From the NCBI GenBank assembly GCA_002632355.1, contig NSJJ01000001.1:186001-250000 (forward strand): a stretch of 64,000 nucleotides of DNA, written 5' to 3'. Every line of letters begins with the position of its first letter. Position 1 is the stretch's first letter. A program made the position numbers and the translations under genes. This document shows positions 23,556 to 33,939 of this stretch, one piece after another. The notes beneath the pieces were generated by a model. The model was given only the letters and a program-made list of their open reading frames with translations. It made no database searches and was not told where the DNA came from. Source of the DNA: Sulfuricella denitrificans (GTDB taxonomy: Bacteria > Pseudomonadota > Gammaproteobacteria > Burkholderiales > Sulfuricellaceae).

Positions 23556-26459
23556 ATGGTGCGCACATTCAAATTAAAACCGTGGGTATATGCAGGCTTG
23601 TTAGCCCTGTCGCCTATTACCGCAGACGCAGCGGGGCTGGGGCGATTGACTGTCACTTCTGCGCTGGGGCAACCCTTGCGGGCAGAAATTGAACTGGTTT
23701 CGGTTAATAAGGAAGAGCTAGGTTCCGTTGCCGCTCGCCTTGCTTCGGCAGACGCCTTCAAGGAGGCGCGGCTTGAGCGCGGTATTTCCTTGCTGGATAT
23801 CAGATTCAGCGTTGAAGAGAAAAAAGATGGCACTTCTGTCATCAAGCTTGCCAGTACTCAGCCAATCAACGAGCCTTTTCTGGATATGCTGGTCGAGTTG
23901 AACTGGGCCGCCGGTCGCCTATTGCGCGAATACACTGTATTACTCGATCCCCCCGGTTTTTCTGCGCCGCAGGCTTTTCAGCCTGTAGCTGCGCCAGTTG
24001 TTAAATCCGCATCCGCCCCGGTACAGCAGCCAGATTTTGTTGCGCCAGCATCTCCGGGAGGCTCAAAGGGGGAGGCGGGAGCGCCAGTCAAGGCAGCGAA
24101 ACCCGGGAAAAAGCCCGTCGAATCCAGCCAGGGGGTTGCTGAAGCAGGCACTTACGGCCCGGTAAAAAAAGGTGAAACGCTGACAGCAATAGCCTCCCAG
24201 TTGAAGCCGGAAGGTTACAATCTGGAGCAGATGCTGGTGGCTTTGTATCAGTCAAACACACAGGCGTTTTCCGGAAAAAATATGCACCGGCTTAAAACCG
24301 GACAGATTCTGCGCGTTCCGGAAGAGAAAGAAATTGCATCGGTCGGGCGTGCCGAGGCCAGTCATGAGCTGAAAGCCCATACGGCTGACTGGAAAGCTTA
24401 TCGTCAGAAACTTGCTGCCGCCGTCGAAGAAGCGCCGGCGCCTGCAGATGAAGCACCTAAGCAGGCAGTAAAAGGAAAGATTACCACGGCAGTCGAGGAT
24501 AAAGCGGCGCCGTCTCCTGCGCCCAGCAAGGATGTGCTTAAGGTAACCAAAGGCGAAGCTGTTGATGGCAAAGAGCTCCAGACGCTGAAAAGCAAGGTAC
24601 AGTCATTGCAGGAAGAAACGACTGCACGTGAAAAATCGCTCAAGGAAGCGAATGATCGAATTGCTTTGCTGGAAAAAAATATCAAGGAAATGCAGCAGCT
24701 CGTCGAGCTGAAAAACAAGAATCTTGCTGAACTGCAAAAACAGGCGGAAGTAAAGGCTCAGCCATCTCCCGCTCCTGTCTCGGTTGAAAAGCCGGCACAA
24801 GCTCCCGTCAAGCCGGTTGAGCCTGTGGCCGTACCTGCAGAAGAACCCAAGGCTGTGGCGGAAAAACCCATCGTCAAACCCAAAGTGGAGCCTGTCAAGC
24901 CGAAGCCGGTTGTCGCACCAGTTGCTGAGCCTGGCCTGCTGGATAACCTGATGGGCAATCCTTTGTATCTGGCGGGTGCTGGTGGCGCTTTAGCGCTGCT
25001 GGGTGGTGGTGCACTTGTAGCTATTAACCGTCGACGCAGAAAGAGCCTGTCCAGCTTCGAAGACAGTATCCTTACGGGGGGGGATCTCAAGGCCAACACC
25101 GTATTTGGAGAAACTGCAGGTGGCGTTGTTGATACTGGCGACACCTCTTTTCTTACGGATTTCAGCCAGGCTGGCTTGGGCACTATCGATACCAATGATG
25201 TCGACCCGATTGCCGAAGCCGAGGTGTACATGGCTTACGGCCGCGATGCCCAGGCCGAGGAAATCCTTAAGGAGGCGATGGCCAAGGATGCAGGGCGTCA
25301 TGAAATTCATCTCAAACTGCTGGAGATTTACGCGGCCAGGAAAAACCTCATTGCATTCGAAACTCTCGCCGGCGAATTGTATGCCGCGATTGGTGGACAG
25401 GCCAGCCCGCTGTGGGACAAGGCTGCCGAAATGGGGCGACTGCTTGATCCCAACAATCCGTTGTATGCCGCTCATGAGGGCGGGGCTGCGAAAGCAATGC
25501 CGGAAAGCGCTGCAGTTGAGCATGTGGCTGAGGTCGCGATGCAGGATGGCGTTGACCTGAATGAGCCAACGCAGGGTCTGGTGGTGCCGGAAGATGCCGC
25601 AGAAGATCTGTCTCCTGACCTGGATTTCGGCATGGATGATATGGAGATCGAGGCTGAAGCTGAAGCTGAAGCTGAATCCTCTCCTGACGTCCTGGATACC
25701 GTTCAGAAAACTCCGGACGCTGAAGCTCAGATTGAAGAAGAGAATGACGCGCTTGAGTTCAATCTGGACGCTTTTTCCGATGAACCGGCTCAAACTGCTG
25801 CGCCAGCCGAGACTGCTTCCGAGAGCCAGGTGGATCAGGCGCTGGAATTTGATCTTGGAGATCTGATTCCACCCCAGTCTGTGAGTGAAATGGCCGAAGA
25901 AGACGTTACTGAAGCGGAAGCCGAAACGGGTGAAATTTCAGACGATCTTGATGAACTGTTAATGCCATCCGGCACGGAAGAGACAGAAACCGAAGCTGAA
26001 GAAATCACCCCGGACTTTTCTTTCGATCTGCCGGAATCCGCGACTATTTCCGAAGCAGACACTTCCGTTATGCCCGAGGCGGAGGAAGAGTCGATTGACA
26101 TTGGCTCCGCCCCGCTTCCTGAAGAGGAAACCCATCTGGATTTCAATTTCGACCTGGAAACGGAGTCGCCTGGCGTGGCTGAGGAAGCGAAAACATCCTC
26201 GATGCCGGAACTGGATCTTTCGGGGATCAGTCTGGACCTTGAAGAGCCAACTGTTGCGGCCGATGTGACAGAGGTGGCTGCCATTGACGAAGGCGTTGAA
26301 GAAAGTGGTGGAGCGGAAGTGGCTACCAAGCTCGATCTTGCACGTGCATACGTGGAAATGGGTGACAAGGAAGGGGCTAAGGAAATCCTTGAAGAGGTTT
26401 TGAAAGAGGGTAGCTCGCAGCAACAGGCAGATGCAAATCAGTTGCTGGAATCTCTCTAG
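23556..26459 (+). CDS. fimV: FimV-like pilus/polar assembly protein
   Basis: A 967-residue inner-membrane protein that organises type IV pili, polar growth and c-di-GMP-linked signalling in relatives. Order: signal peptide ending near ADA, FimV N-terminal domain (GLGRLTVTSALGQPLRAEIEL), Pro/Ala linker, peptidoglycan-binding LysM-like domain around residues 196-260 (GPVKKGETLTAIASQL), coiled coil around 340-390, Pro/Val/Lys repeats, one transmembrane helix near 465-490 (YLAGAGGALALLGGGALVAI), a long acidic region and the C-terminal TPR-like FimV domain (ATKLDLARAYVEMGDKEGAKEILEEVL). The place between asd and truA is typical of beta- and gammaproteobacteria. Confidence 0.95.
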   Translation: MVRTFKLKPWVYAGLLALSPITADAAGLGRLTVTSALGQPLRAEIELVSVNKEELGSVAARLASADAFKEARLERGISLLDIRFSVEEKKDGTSVIKLASTQPINEPFLDMLVELNWAAGRLLREYTVLLDPPGFSAPQAFQPVAAPVVKSASAPVQQPDFVAPASPGGSKGEAGAPVKAAKPGKKPVESSQGVAEAGTYGPVKKGETLTAIASQLKPEGYNLEQMLVALYQSNTQAFSGKNMHRLKTGQILRVPEEKEIASVGRAEASHELKAHTADWKAYRQKLAAAVEEAPAPADEAPKQAVKGKITTAVEDKAAPSPAPSKDVLKVTKGEAVDGKELQTLKSKVQSLQEETTAREKSLKEANDRIALLEKNIKEMQQLVELKNKNLAELQKQAEVKAQPSPAPVSVEKPAQAPVKPVEPVAVPAEEPKAVAEKPIVKPKVEPVKPKPVVAPVAEPGLLDNLMGNPLYLAGAGGALALLGGGALVAINRRRRKSLSSFEDSILTGGDLKANTVFGETAGGVVDTGDTSFLTDFSQAGLGTIDTNDVDPIAEAEVYMAYGRDAQAEEILKEAMAKDAGRHEIHLKLLEIYAARKNLIAFETLAGELYAAIGGQASPLWDKAAEMGRLLDPNNPLYAAHEGGAAKAMPESAAVEHVAEVAMQDGVDLNEPTQGLVVPEDAAEDLSPDLDFGMDDMEIEAEAEAEAESSPDVLDTVQKTPDAEAQIEEENDALEFNLDAFSDEPAQTAAPAETASESQVDQALEFDLGDLIPPQSVSEMAEEDVTEAEAETGEISDDLDELLMPSGTEETETEAEEITPDFSFDLPESATISEADTSVMPEAEEESIDIGSAPLPEEETHLDFNFDLETESPGVAEEAKTSSMPELDLSGISLDLEEPTVAADVTEVAAIDEGVEESGGAEVATKLDLARAYVEMGDKEGAKEILEEVLKEGSSQQQADANQLLESL

Positions 26460-26473
26460 AAGCGAGTTTCTGT

Positions 26474-26512
26474 AAAATGCCCTCCACGGACTTGCCGTGG
26501 GGGGCATTTTGT
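26474..26512 (+). terminator. Terminator between fimV and the EcfT-like gene
   Basis: AAAATGCCCTCCACGG pairs with CCGTGGGGGGCATTTT around an ACTTG loop (one T-G pair), then GTTTG. It ends directly at the TTG start proposed for the next gene, so the ATG used by the ORF track (26477) lies inside the stem. Confidence 0.75.
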
Positions 26513-27145
26513 TTGCGGAGCATTTCTATTTTTCAATTTCATCCCGCCACCAAAATTCTGCTTTGGCTTGGTTTTGCGATAGTCATACAAGGTTCCGGGG
26601 TTGGGCTATTAGGCATGTTCTCTCTTGTCGTGGCGGCGCTGTTACTGGCGGGTCGAAGCTCCGGGCTGCTAGTCATGGTGCGCCGCGCCCGTTGGCTTCT
26701 TTTGTCACTCCTGCTGATCTATTCCTTTGTCACTCCGGGCGATGCCTTGATCCCGGGTTTTGGCCCGTTCAGCCCGACGTTGCAGGGTCTGTCCGGAGGT
26801 GCAATGCAGGCATGGCGACTGCTTCTGTTGCTAATCGCGCTTGGTTTGTTATTGCGCTCCTGTCTTCGGGAAGATCTGCTAAGTGGTCTCTACGTGCTGA
26901 TGCGACCCTTTCGCGTCATTGGATTCAATGCGGACAGGCTCGCCGTACGTCTCTGGCTTACCCTGCAGTATGCTGAAGGGCAGCAAGGGCGAAACGTCCA
27001 GGCGTGGTGGAGCGAATTGCGCTCGACGCTAGATACAGCAGCAGAGGCGGAAACAGAAATCACGCTTGAATTACAGGCGTTCAGATGGCGCGATGTTTTT
27101 GTTCTTATGGTTGCAGTTTTTCTGATTGGATTCGAATTTTGGTGA
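26513..27145 (+). CDS. CbiQ/EcfT-like integral membrane protein
   Basis: About 210 residues, mostly membrane-embedded, with hydrophobic segments such as ILLWLGFAIVIQ, MFSLVVAALLLAG, WLLLSLLLIYSFV, LLLLLIALGLLL and a last one VFVLMVAVFLIGF. The opening FHPATKILLWL and the MRPFRVIGFNADRLAVRLWLTL block recall the T component of energy-coupling-factor transporters, but no ATPase or S component is nearby, so transport of a vitamin or metal is unproven. TTG at 26513 is preferred because the track ATG sits in a terminator stem. The stop overlaps the truA GTG (GTGA). Confidence 0.65.
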   Translation: MRSISIFQFHPATKILLWLGFAIVIQGSGVGLLGMFSLVVAALLLAGRSSGLLVMVRRARWLLLSLLLIYSFVTPGDALIPGFGPFSPTLQGLSGGAMQAWRLLLLLIALGLLLRSCLREDLLSGLYVLMRPFRVIGFNADRLAVRLWLTLQYAEGQQGRNVQAWWSELRSTLDTAAEAETEITLELQAFRWRDVFVLMVAVFLIGFEFW

Positions 27146-27942
27146 GAATCGCGCTTGGCCTGGAGTACGACGGAACACGCTTTTGCGGCTGGCAAAGCCA
27201 GCCAGCGCGCTGCGGCATTCAGGACGCGCTGGAGCAGGCCCTGAGCGAAATCGCCGGCGAGCCGGTCCGGGTGCATGCCGCAGGGCGTACCGATACCGGC
27301 GTGCATGCGCTGGCACAAGTGGTGCATTTCGAAACTAAAGCGATTCGCCCTGAATCGGCCTGGGTACGGGGTTGTAACGCCTTGCTACCGGACAGCGTCA
27401 GCATCTTGTGGGCGCGGCAGGTTGCTGATGATTTTCATGCCCGCTTCTCCGCCCGGGGGCGTCAATATCGCTACCTGTTGCTCAATCACCCCGTTCGCCC
27501 GGGACTGTTCGCCGGGAAAACGGGGTGGTTCCATGCGCCGCTCGATCTGGAGCGCATGCGCGAGGGAGCGGTTTACCTGCTGGGCGAGCATGATTTCTCC
27601 GCCTTCCGCGCTTCGGCCTGTCAGGCCAAGTCTCCAGTGAGAAATTTACGCCGCCTGACAATCGTACGTCAGGGCGACATGCTGATTTTCGATCTTGCCG
27701 CCAATGGTTTTCTGCACCACATGGTGCGCAATATCGTGGGTTGCCTGGTGTATGTGGGCAAGGGCAAGCACCCGCCGGAATGGATGGCCGAACTGCTGCA
27801 GCACGCGGACCGCACTCGCGCTGCGCCGACCTTCTCGCCGGACGGGCTGTACTTTTCGGGGGTGGATTATGATCCGAAATGGAATTTGCCCAATTCGGGC
27901 CGGATGCTAGAATGCTTCCCCGCACCTGATCTGCAGAAGTAA
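27142..27942 (+). CDS. truA: tRNA pseudouridine(38-40) synthase
   Basis: A 266-residue enzyme that makes pseudouridine at positions 38-40 of the tRNA anticodon arm. The catalytic aspartate is in AAGRTDTGVHALAQV, and RYRYLLLN-like (RQYRYLLLNHP) and FLHHMVRNIVG motifs are present. The GTG at 27142 overlaps the previous stop (GTGA) and gives the usual N terminus RIALGLEYDGTRFCGWQ. The track start at 27085 adds 19 unlikely residues. Part of the fimV-truA-trpF string. Confidence 0.96.
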   Translation: MRIALGLEYDGTRFCGWQSQPARCGIQDALEQALSEIAGEPVRVHAAGRTDTGVHALAQVVHFETKAIRPESAWVRGCNALLPDSVSILWARQVADDFHARFSARGRQYRYLLLNHPVRPGLFAGKTGWFHAPLDLERMREGAVYLLGEHDFSAFRASACQAKSPVRNLRRLTIVRQGDMLIFDLAANGFLHHMVRNIVGCLVYVGKGKHPPEWMAELLQHADRTRAAPTFSPDGLYFSGVDYDPKWNLPNSGRMLECFPAPDLQK

Positions 27943-27946
27943 GCTC

Positions 27947-28567
27947 ATGACCCGCTCCAAAATCTGTGGCATTACCCGTATCGAAGACGGCATGGTGGCT
28001 GCCCGGGAGGGCGCCGATGCGATCGGACTGGTTTTTTATCCGCCCAGCCCGCGCCATGTCACGATCGAACCGGCCGTTGCCATCGCAGCTGCATTGCCGC
28101 CGTTTGTCTCGACCGTGGGTCTGTTCGTCAATCCGGAGGCAGCCGATGTCGTGACGGTGCTGGCTGAATTGCGCCTGGATCTGCTGCAATTCCATGGCGA
28201 CGAAACCCCTGAATTCTGCGCCAGCTTTGGCGTGCCCTATCTCAAGGCAGTGCGCGTCAAACCCGGGGTGGATTTGCTACAATACGCAATTCGCTTCCGT
28301 GGCGCCAGGGGACTTTTGCTGGACGCCTTTGTCGACGGCCAGGCCGGAGGCACCGGGCAGTCTTTCGACTGGGAACTGATTCCGGCTGGGTTGCCGTTGC
28401 CGGTGATCCTTTCGGGTGGTCTGGACCCGGCTAATGTCAGAGCGGCCATCGAACGGGTCAGGCCGTGGGCGGTGGATGTATCGAGCGGCGTCGAAGCCGG
28501 CAAGGGCATAAAGGACGCGGCCAGAATCGCCGCATTCATGCGGGAAGTACGCAAGGAGTGTGTATAA
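27947..28567 (+). CDS. trpF: Phosphoribosylanthranilate isomerase
   Basis: A 206-residue TIM-barrel enzyme of tryptophan synthesis that converts phosphoribosylanthranilate to CdRP. Signature parts: KICGITRIEDG with the catalytic Cys, VGLFVNPEAADV, LQFHGDETPEFC and the phosphate-binding VILSGGLDPANVRAAIE, ending VDVSSGVEAGKGIKDAARI. It lies 4 bp after truA; trpB begins at the next base after its stop. Confidence 0.97.
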   Translation: MTRSKICGITRIEDGMVAAREGADAIGLVFYPPSPRHVTIEPAVAIAAALPPFVSTVGLFVNPEAADVVTVLAELRLDLLQFHGDETPEFCASFGVPYLKAVRVKPGVDLLQYAIRFRGARGLLLDAFVDGQAGGTGQSFDWELIPAGLPLPVILSGGLDPANVRAAIERVRPWAVDVSSGVEAGKGIKDAARIAAFMREVRKECV

Positions 28568-29767
<1,200 letters not shown>

Positions 29768-29780
29768 CAACGGAATTTTC

Positions 29781-30584
29781 ATGTCACGCATAGCAGCTAC
29801 TTTCAAGACTCTTCGCGATCAGGGCAAAAAAGCCCTGATCCCCTTCATCACCGCCGGAGATCCTTCTCCTGCCCATACCGTGCCGTTGATGCACAGGCTG
29901 GTCGAGGCGGGAGCGGATATCCTCGAACTGGGGGTGCCGTTCTCCGACCCCATGGCGGACGGACCCACCATTCAGCGCGCCAGTGAGCGTGCCCTGAAGC
30001 ATGGGGTGGGTCTCAATGATGTTCTGGGGATGGTTGCCGAATTCAGAAAAACCAATTTGATGACCCCGGTGGTGCTGATGGGGTACGCCAACCCGATCGA
30101 GGCCATGGGCTACGAAAAGTTTGCCCTGTCCGCCAGTAATGCAGGCGTGGACGGCGTACTGACGGTGGATTATCCGCCAGAAGAATGTGCCGACCTGGCT
30201 ACCGCCTTGCAGCTGCGCGATATCGATATGATTTTCCTGCTTTCGCCAACCACTCCGGAAAAACGTTTCCAGCTGGTGGCAAAACTGGCACGAGGTTTTA
30301 TTTACTACGTTTCACTTAAAGGTGTGACCGGCTCGGCTAATCTGGATCTGCAGGAAGTCAGCCGGAAGATTCCTGTCATACAGGCAGCTGCCCGTTTGCC
30401 GGTGGGAGTCGGTTTTGGTATTCGCGATGGTGAAACGGCCAGGGCGGTTGCACAGTTTTCCGATGCGGTGGTAATTGGCAGCCGTATCGTGCAGGAAATC
30501 GAAAATTCACTCGCAGACGCCGTGGCGCAGAACGTGTTTGTGCTGGTCAAGGGCATCCGCACTGCCATGGACGCTAAGAGCTAA
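29781..30584 (+). CDS. trpA: Tryptophan synthase alpha chain
   Basis: A 267-residue TIM barrel that cleaves indole-3-glycerol phosphate and channels indole to TrpB. Catalytic residues are visible in [26 protein letters not shown] (Glu, Asp) and the loop [28 protein letters not shown] binds phosphate. It is 13 bp downstream of trpB and 11 bp before accD, in one operon. Confidence 0.98.
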   Translation: MSRIAATFKTLRDQGKKALIPFITAGDPSPAHTVPLMHRLVEAGADILELGVPFSDPMADGPTIQRASERALKHGVGLNDVLGMVAEFRKTNLMTPVVLMGYANPIEAMGYEKFALSASNAGVDGVLTVDYPPEECADLATALQLRDIDMIFLLSPTTPEKRFQLVAKLARGFIYYVSLKGVTGSANLDLQEVSRKIPVIQAAARLPVGVGFGIRDGETARAVAQFSDAVVIGSRIVQEIENSLADAVAQNVFVLVKGIRTAMDAKS

Positions 30585-30595
30585 AAGGATAAATC

Positions 30596-31465
30596 ATGAG
30601 CTGGTTCGAGAAACTTCTACCCCCCAAAATCAAGCGCAAGATCAGTAGCGAGAACAAGAAATCCGTACCCGAAGGATTATGGAGCAAGTGCCCGACCTGT
30701 GAGTCGGTACTGTACCGGACCGATCTGGAAAAGAATCTCGAGGTGTGCCCGAAATGTGGTCATCACTACAGGATTTCCGCGCGCACCCGTTTGCACCTGC
30801 TGCTTGACGCCGAGGGGCGTCAGGAAATCGGCGCCAGCGTGACACCGGTCGATAGTCTGAAATTCAAGGATAGCAAGCGTTATACCGAGCGTCTCGTGGA
30901 TGCGAAGCGGGATACCGGCGAGACGGATGCGCTGGTGGTCATGCAGGGCAGTGTCAAGAATGTTCATCTTGTAGCGGCGGCGTTTGAATTCAAATTCATG
31001 GGCGGGTCCATGGGTTCGGTGGTGGGCGAACGTTTCGTACGCGGCGTGGATGTGTGCCTGGAAAAAAAATTGCCCTTTGTCTGTTTCTCCGCCAGCGGCG
31101 GTGCGCGCATGCAGGAAGGCCTGCTGTCCCTGATGCAGATGGCCAAGACCAGTGCGGCACTGGCCAGACTGGGTGATGCCGGTTTGCCGTTCATCTCGGT
31201 TCTTACTGATCCGACCATGGGTGGCGTATCTGCCAGTTTTGCCATGCTCGGCGACGTCATTGTGGCGGAACCCAATGCATTGATTGGCTTCGCCGGGCCG
31301 CGCGTGATCGAACAAACGGTACGCGAAACTTTGCCCGAAGGTTTTCAGCGCGCCGAGTTCCTGGTCGAGCATGGCGCTGTGGACCTGATCGTCGACCGTC
31401 GCCAGATGCGCGACCGGCTTGCCAGCCTGATAACCATGATGTCGCGGATGCCGGCTGCGGCCTAG
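30596..31465 (+). CDS. accD: Acetyl-CoA carboxylase carboxyltransferase beta subunit
   Basis: A 289-residue subunit of the carboxyltransferase that makes malonyl-CoA with AccA. The N-terminal zinc finger [29 protein letters not shown] is intact, followed by crotonase-fold motifs such as [25 protein letters not shown] and [16 protein letters not shown]. It is coupled here to tryptophan genes and folC, the common arrangement in beta- and gammaproteobacteria. Confidence 0.98.
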   Translation: MSWFEKLLPPKIKRKISSENKKSVPEGLWSKCPTCESVLYRTDLEKNLEVCPKCGHHYRISARTRLHLLLDAEGRQEIGASVTPVDSLKFKDSKRYTERLVDAKRDTGETDALVVMQGSVKNVHLVAAAFEFKFMGGSMGSVVGERFVRGVDVCLEKKLPFVCFSASGGARMQEGLLSLMQMAKTSAALARLGDAGLPFISVLTDPTMGGVSASFAMLGDVIVAEPNALIGFAGPRVIEQTVRETLPEGFQRAEFLVEHGAVDLIVDRRQMRDRLASLITMMSRMPAAA

Positions 31466-31494
31466 GCACCTGTCGGGCTGAGCTGAAGATAGCC

Positions 31495-32790
31495 GTGTCT
31501 GAAAATATGCCCCGGTCCTCGTTACCGGACTGGCTGGCATATCTTGAACGGCTGCATCCCAAAACCGTCGAACTGGGGCTGGAGCGAGTCAGCCGGGTGA
31601 GCGCAGGCTTGCAGCTCAAACCCGCTTGTCCCATTGTTATCGTTGGCGGTACCAACGGCAAAGGCTCCACCTGCGCCATGCTTGAAGCAATCCTGGCTGC
31701 GGCTGGGTACAAGACCGGCCTCTATACTTCTCCCCATTTGCTGCGCTACAACGAACGGGTGCGCATCGACAGGCAGGAAGTTTCCGATAAGGCGCTATGC
31801 AATGCCTTTGCAGCAGTGGAGGCCGCTCGTGGTGAAACTTCGCTAAGCTATTTCGAATTTGGCACCCTGGCTGCCATGTGGCTGTTTCTGCAGCAAAAGG
31901 TCGATGTTGTCATTCTCGAAGTCGGCCTGGGCGGGCGGCTCGACGCAGTCAATATCTTCGATGCCGATTGCGCCATTGTGACCAGCGTTGATCTCGATCA
32001 TATGGATTATCTGGGCGATGACCGTGAAACCATCGGCTGGGAAAAAGCCGGTATTTATCGGGCTGGCAAACCAGCCGTGTGCGCAGATGTCCGCCCGCCA
32101 AAGCGCCTGCTTGACCATGCTGCGCACATCGGTGCCAGGCTGAAATGCATCGGCAAGGATTTTTTTGCGCAGCCGGAATCATTGCAATGGCAGTTTGCGA
32201 GCTGCGACGGCTGGTGTTTGAGTTTGCCCTTTCCGGCGTTGCGCGGGGCTTATCAGCTGGATAATGCCAGTGCCTGCATTGCTGCCCTGGAAGCGCTTCG
32301 GGAAACACTGCCTGTGACGCCCGAAGATATTCGTCGTGGCCTGCTGGAAGCCGCCATTGCGGGCCGATTTCAGGTGCTGCCCGGACGGCCTGTCGTGATT
32401 CTCGATGTGGCCCACAATCCACATGCGGCTCGCGCGCTGTCGGAAAATCTTCGCCAGATGGCACAGGGGGGAGGAAAGACGATTGCCGTGTTCGCCATGC
32501 TGGGCGACAAGGATGTTACGGGCGTGGTTGCGGCAATGAAGGATGTGGTCGACCTGTGGCTGGTATCCGGCATCAATCTTCCGCGTGGCATGGGCGCGAG
32601 CGTACTGGCTGCCCATGTGGCAGGTGCCGCACACGAAGTCTTCCCGGATATTGCCGCGGCGTATCGCCATGCCTGCCAAATCGCAGGTGAAGATGATAGA
32701 ATCGTGGCCTTCGGCTCATTCCATACCGTAGCCGAAATCATGCAACAGGAACCCAGACTGAATGGCAAACCAGCCTTCCCCTACTGTTGA
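31495..32790 (+). CDS. folC: Folylpolyglutamate/dihydrofolate synthase
   Basis: A 431-residue Mur-ligase-like enzyme that adds glutamate to folates and makes dihydrofolate. The ATP-binding loop is VGGTNGKGSTCAMLEAIL; YTSPHLLRYNERVRI and VILEVGLGGRLDAVNIFD are the folate and Mg motifs, and VILDVAHNPHAARALSENL starts the C-terminal domain. Start GTG at 31495 or the ATG at 31507. Its 3' end overlaps the SPOR gene by 29 bp. Confidence 0.96.
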   Translation: MSENMPRSSLPDWLAYLERLHPKTVELGLERVSRVSAGLQLKPACPIVIVGGTNGKGSTCAMLEAILAAAGYKTGLYTSPHLLRYNERVRIDRQEVSDKALCNAFAAVEAARGETSLSYFEFGTLAAMWLFLQQKVDVVILEVGLGGRLDAVNIFDADCAIVTSVDLDHMDYLGDDRETIGWEKAGIYRAGKPAVCADVRPPKRLLDHAAHIGARLKCIGKDFFAQPESLQWQFASCDGWCLSLPFPALRGAYQLDNASACIAALEALRETLPVTPEDIRRGLLEAAIAGRFQVLPGRPVVILDVAHNPHAARALSENLRQMAQGGGKTIAVFAMLGDKDVTGVVAAMKDVVDLWLVSGINLPRGMGASVLAAHVAGAAHEVFPDIAAAYRHACQIAGEDDRIVAFGSFHTVAEIMQQEPRLNGKPAFPYC

Positions 32791-33409
32791 AGAAATTCAA
32801 CTTCGCAAGCGTGCGCGGCGCCGCCTGATCGGCGCAATCACGCTGGTTGTCCTGATGGTCACAGTGCTGCCGATGGTGCTGGATGACGAGCCCAAACCCG
32901 TGGGGCAGGATATTGCGATCAGCATTCCATCGCCACAAGGTGTTCAGATTCCGTTCAAAGCGGCGCCTGCACCTGATCAGGCCGGACCTGCTCCCGCAGC
33001 GGGGCTTCCTCCTGAAAAGCCCGTTGCCGGGCCAGAAAAGAAACCCGTGCCCGTCGTTGAAAAAGTGGCCGATCCCAAGCCGAAGCCGGCTCCTTCCGCG
33101 AAAGAAGTCAAACCTGTGGAAATGACTGTGGCTCCGATAGAAAAAGCCAAGGCGCTTGAGCCTCAGCATGCCGGCAACAGTTACGTGGTCCTGCTCGGGG
33201 CATTTCTGGGTGAATCCAATGCCAGTCAGCGACAGGCCAAGCTGAAAGAGCTTGGGATCAAATTCTACGTGGAAAAAATCAAATCGCCTGCGGGCGAGAA
33301 AACCGCTGTGCGTGCTGGTCCCTACCCCAGCCGCCAGGATGCCGAACATGTGCTGTCCAGGCTCAAGACAGCGGGCATTCAGGATGGCATGGTGGCCGAG
33401 AAGAAGTGA
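32762..33409 (+). CDS. SPOR domain protein (DedD-like)
   Basis: A 215-residue bitopic protein: a short cytoplasmic part (EIQLRKRARRRL), one transmembrane helix (IGAITLVVLMVTVLPMVL), a Pro/Lys-rich periplasmic linker and a C-terminal SPOR domain (NSYVVLLGAFLGESNASQRQAKLKELGIKFYVEKI...VRAGPYPSRQDAEHVLSRLK). SPOR domains bind denuded septal peptidoglycan, so a cell-division role is likely. Placed between folC and cvpA like dedD. Confidence 0.9.
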   Translation: MANQPSPTVEEIQLRKRARRRLIGAITLVVLMVTVLPMVLDDEPKPVGQDIAISIPSPQGVQIPFKAAPAPDQAGPAPAAGLPPEKPVAGPEKKPVPVVEKVADPKPKPAPSAKEVKPVEMTVAPIEKAKALEPQHAGNSYVVLLGAFLGESNASQRQAKLKELGIKFYVEKIKSPAGEKTAVRAGPYPSRQDAEHVLSRLKTAGIQDGMVAEKK

Positions 33410-33424
33410 TTTTCATAAAGACGA

Positions 33425-33916
33425 ATGACGTTTTTTGATTACACGGTATTGCTGATTGTCGGGCTTTCCATTCTGCTTAGCGTGATGCGCGGTGCGGTGC
33501 GAGAAGTTCTTGCACTGGCCTCCTGGGTGGTGGCCTTTCTGGTGGCCAATACCTATGGCGTCTGGCTGGCAGCGAAGTTGCCGGAGGCGATTCCGGGGGA
33601 GCCTTTGAAACTGCTGGCGGCATTTGTCATCCTGTTTTTAGTCATCCTGTTGCTGATGAGCCTGTTTGCTATCGCGTTGTCGGAACTGGTCAAAACCGTG
33701 GGGCTGGGCACCTTTGATCGCGGACTGGGTGCTTTCTTCGGATTTGCTCGAGGGTTGCTGATCGTGATGGTGCTGGTACTGCTGTCCGGACTGACTTCCC
33801 TGCCACGCCAGCAATTCTGGCGCGATGCGATGTTCAGTGCGCCACTTGAAGCCTTGACCCTGAAAGCCAGGGTCTGGCTGCCGGATGATTTTGCCAAACG
33901 GCTCAGTTACGAATAA
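33425..33916 (+). CDS. cvpA: CvpA family membrane protein
   Basis: A 163-residue protein with four membrane helices (YTVLLIVGLSILLSVMRGAVREVLALASWVVAFLVA and further segments). The motif RGAVREVL is typical of CvpA, a protein needed for colicin V export in E. coli and found upstream of purF in many genomes. It is 23 bp before purF, the classical context. Confidence 0.92.
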   Translation: MTFFDYTVLLIVGLSILLSVMRGAVREVLALASWVVAFLVANTYGVWLAAKLPEAIPGEPLKLLAAFVILFLVILLLMSLFAIALSELVKTVGLGTFDRGLGAFFGFARGLLIVMVLVLLSGLTSLPRQQFWRDAMFSAPLEALTLKARVWLPDDFAKRLSYE

Positions 33917-33939
33917 CTATCTGAAATAGGCCTCAAACC

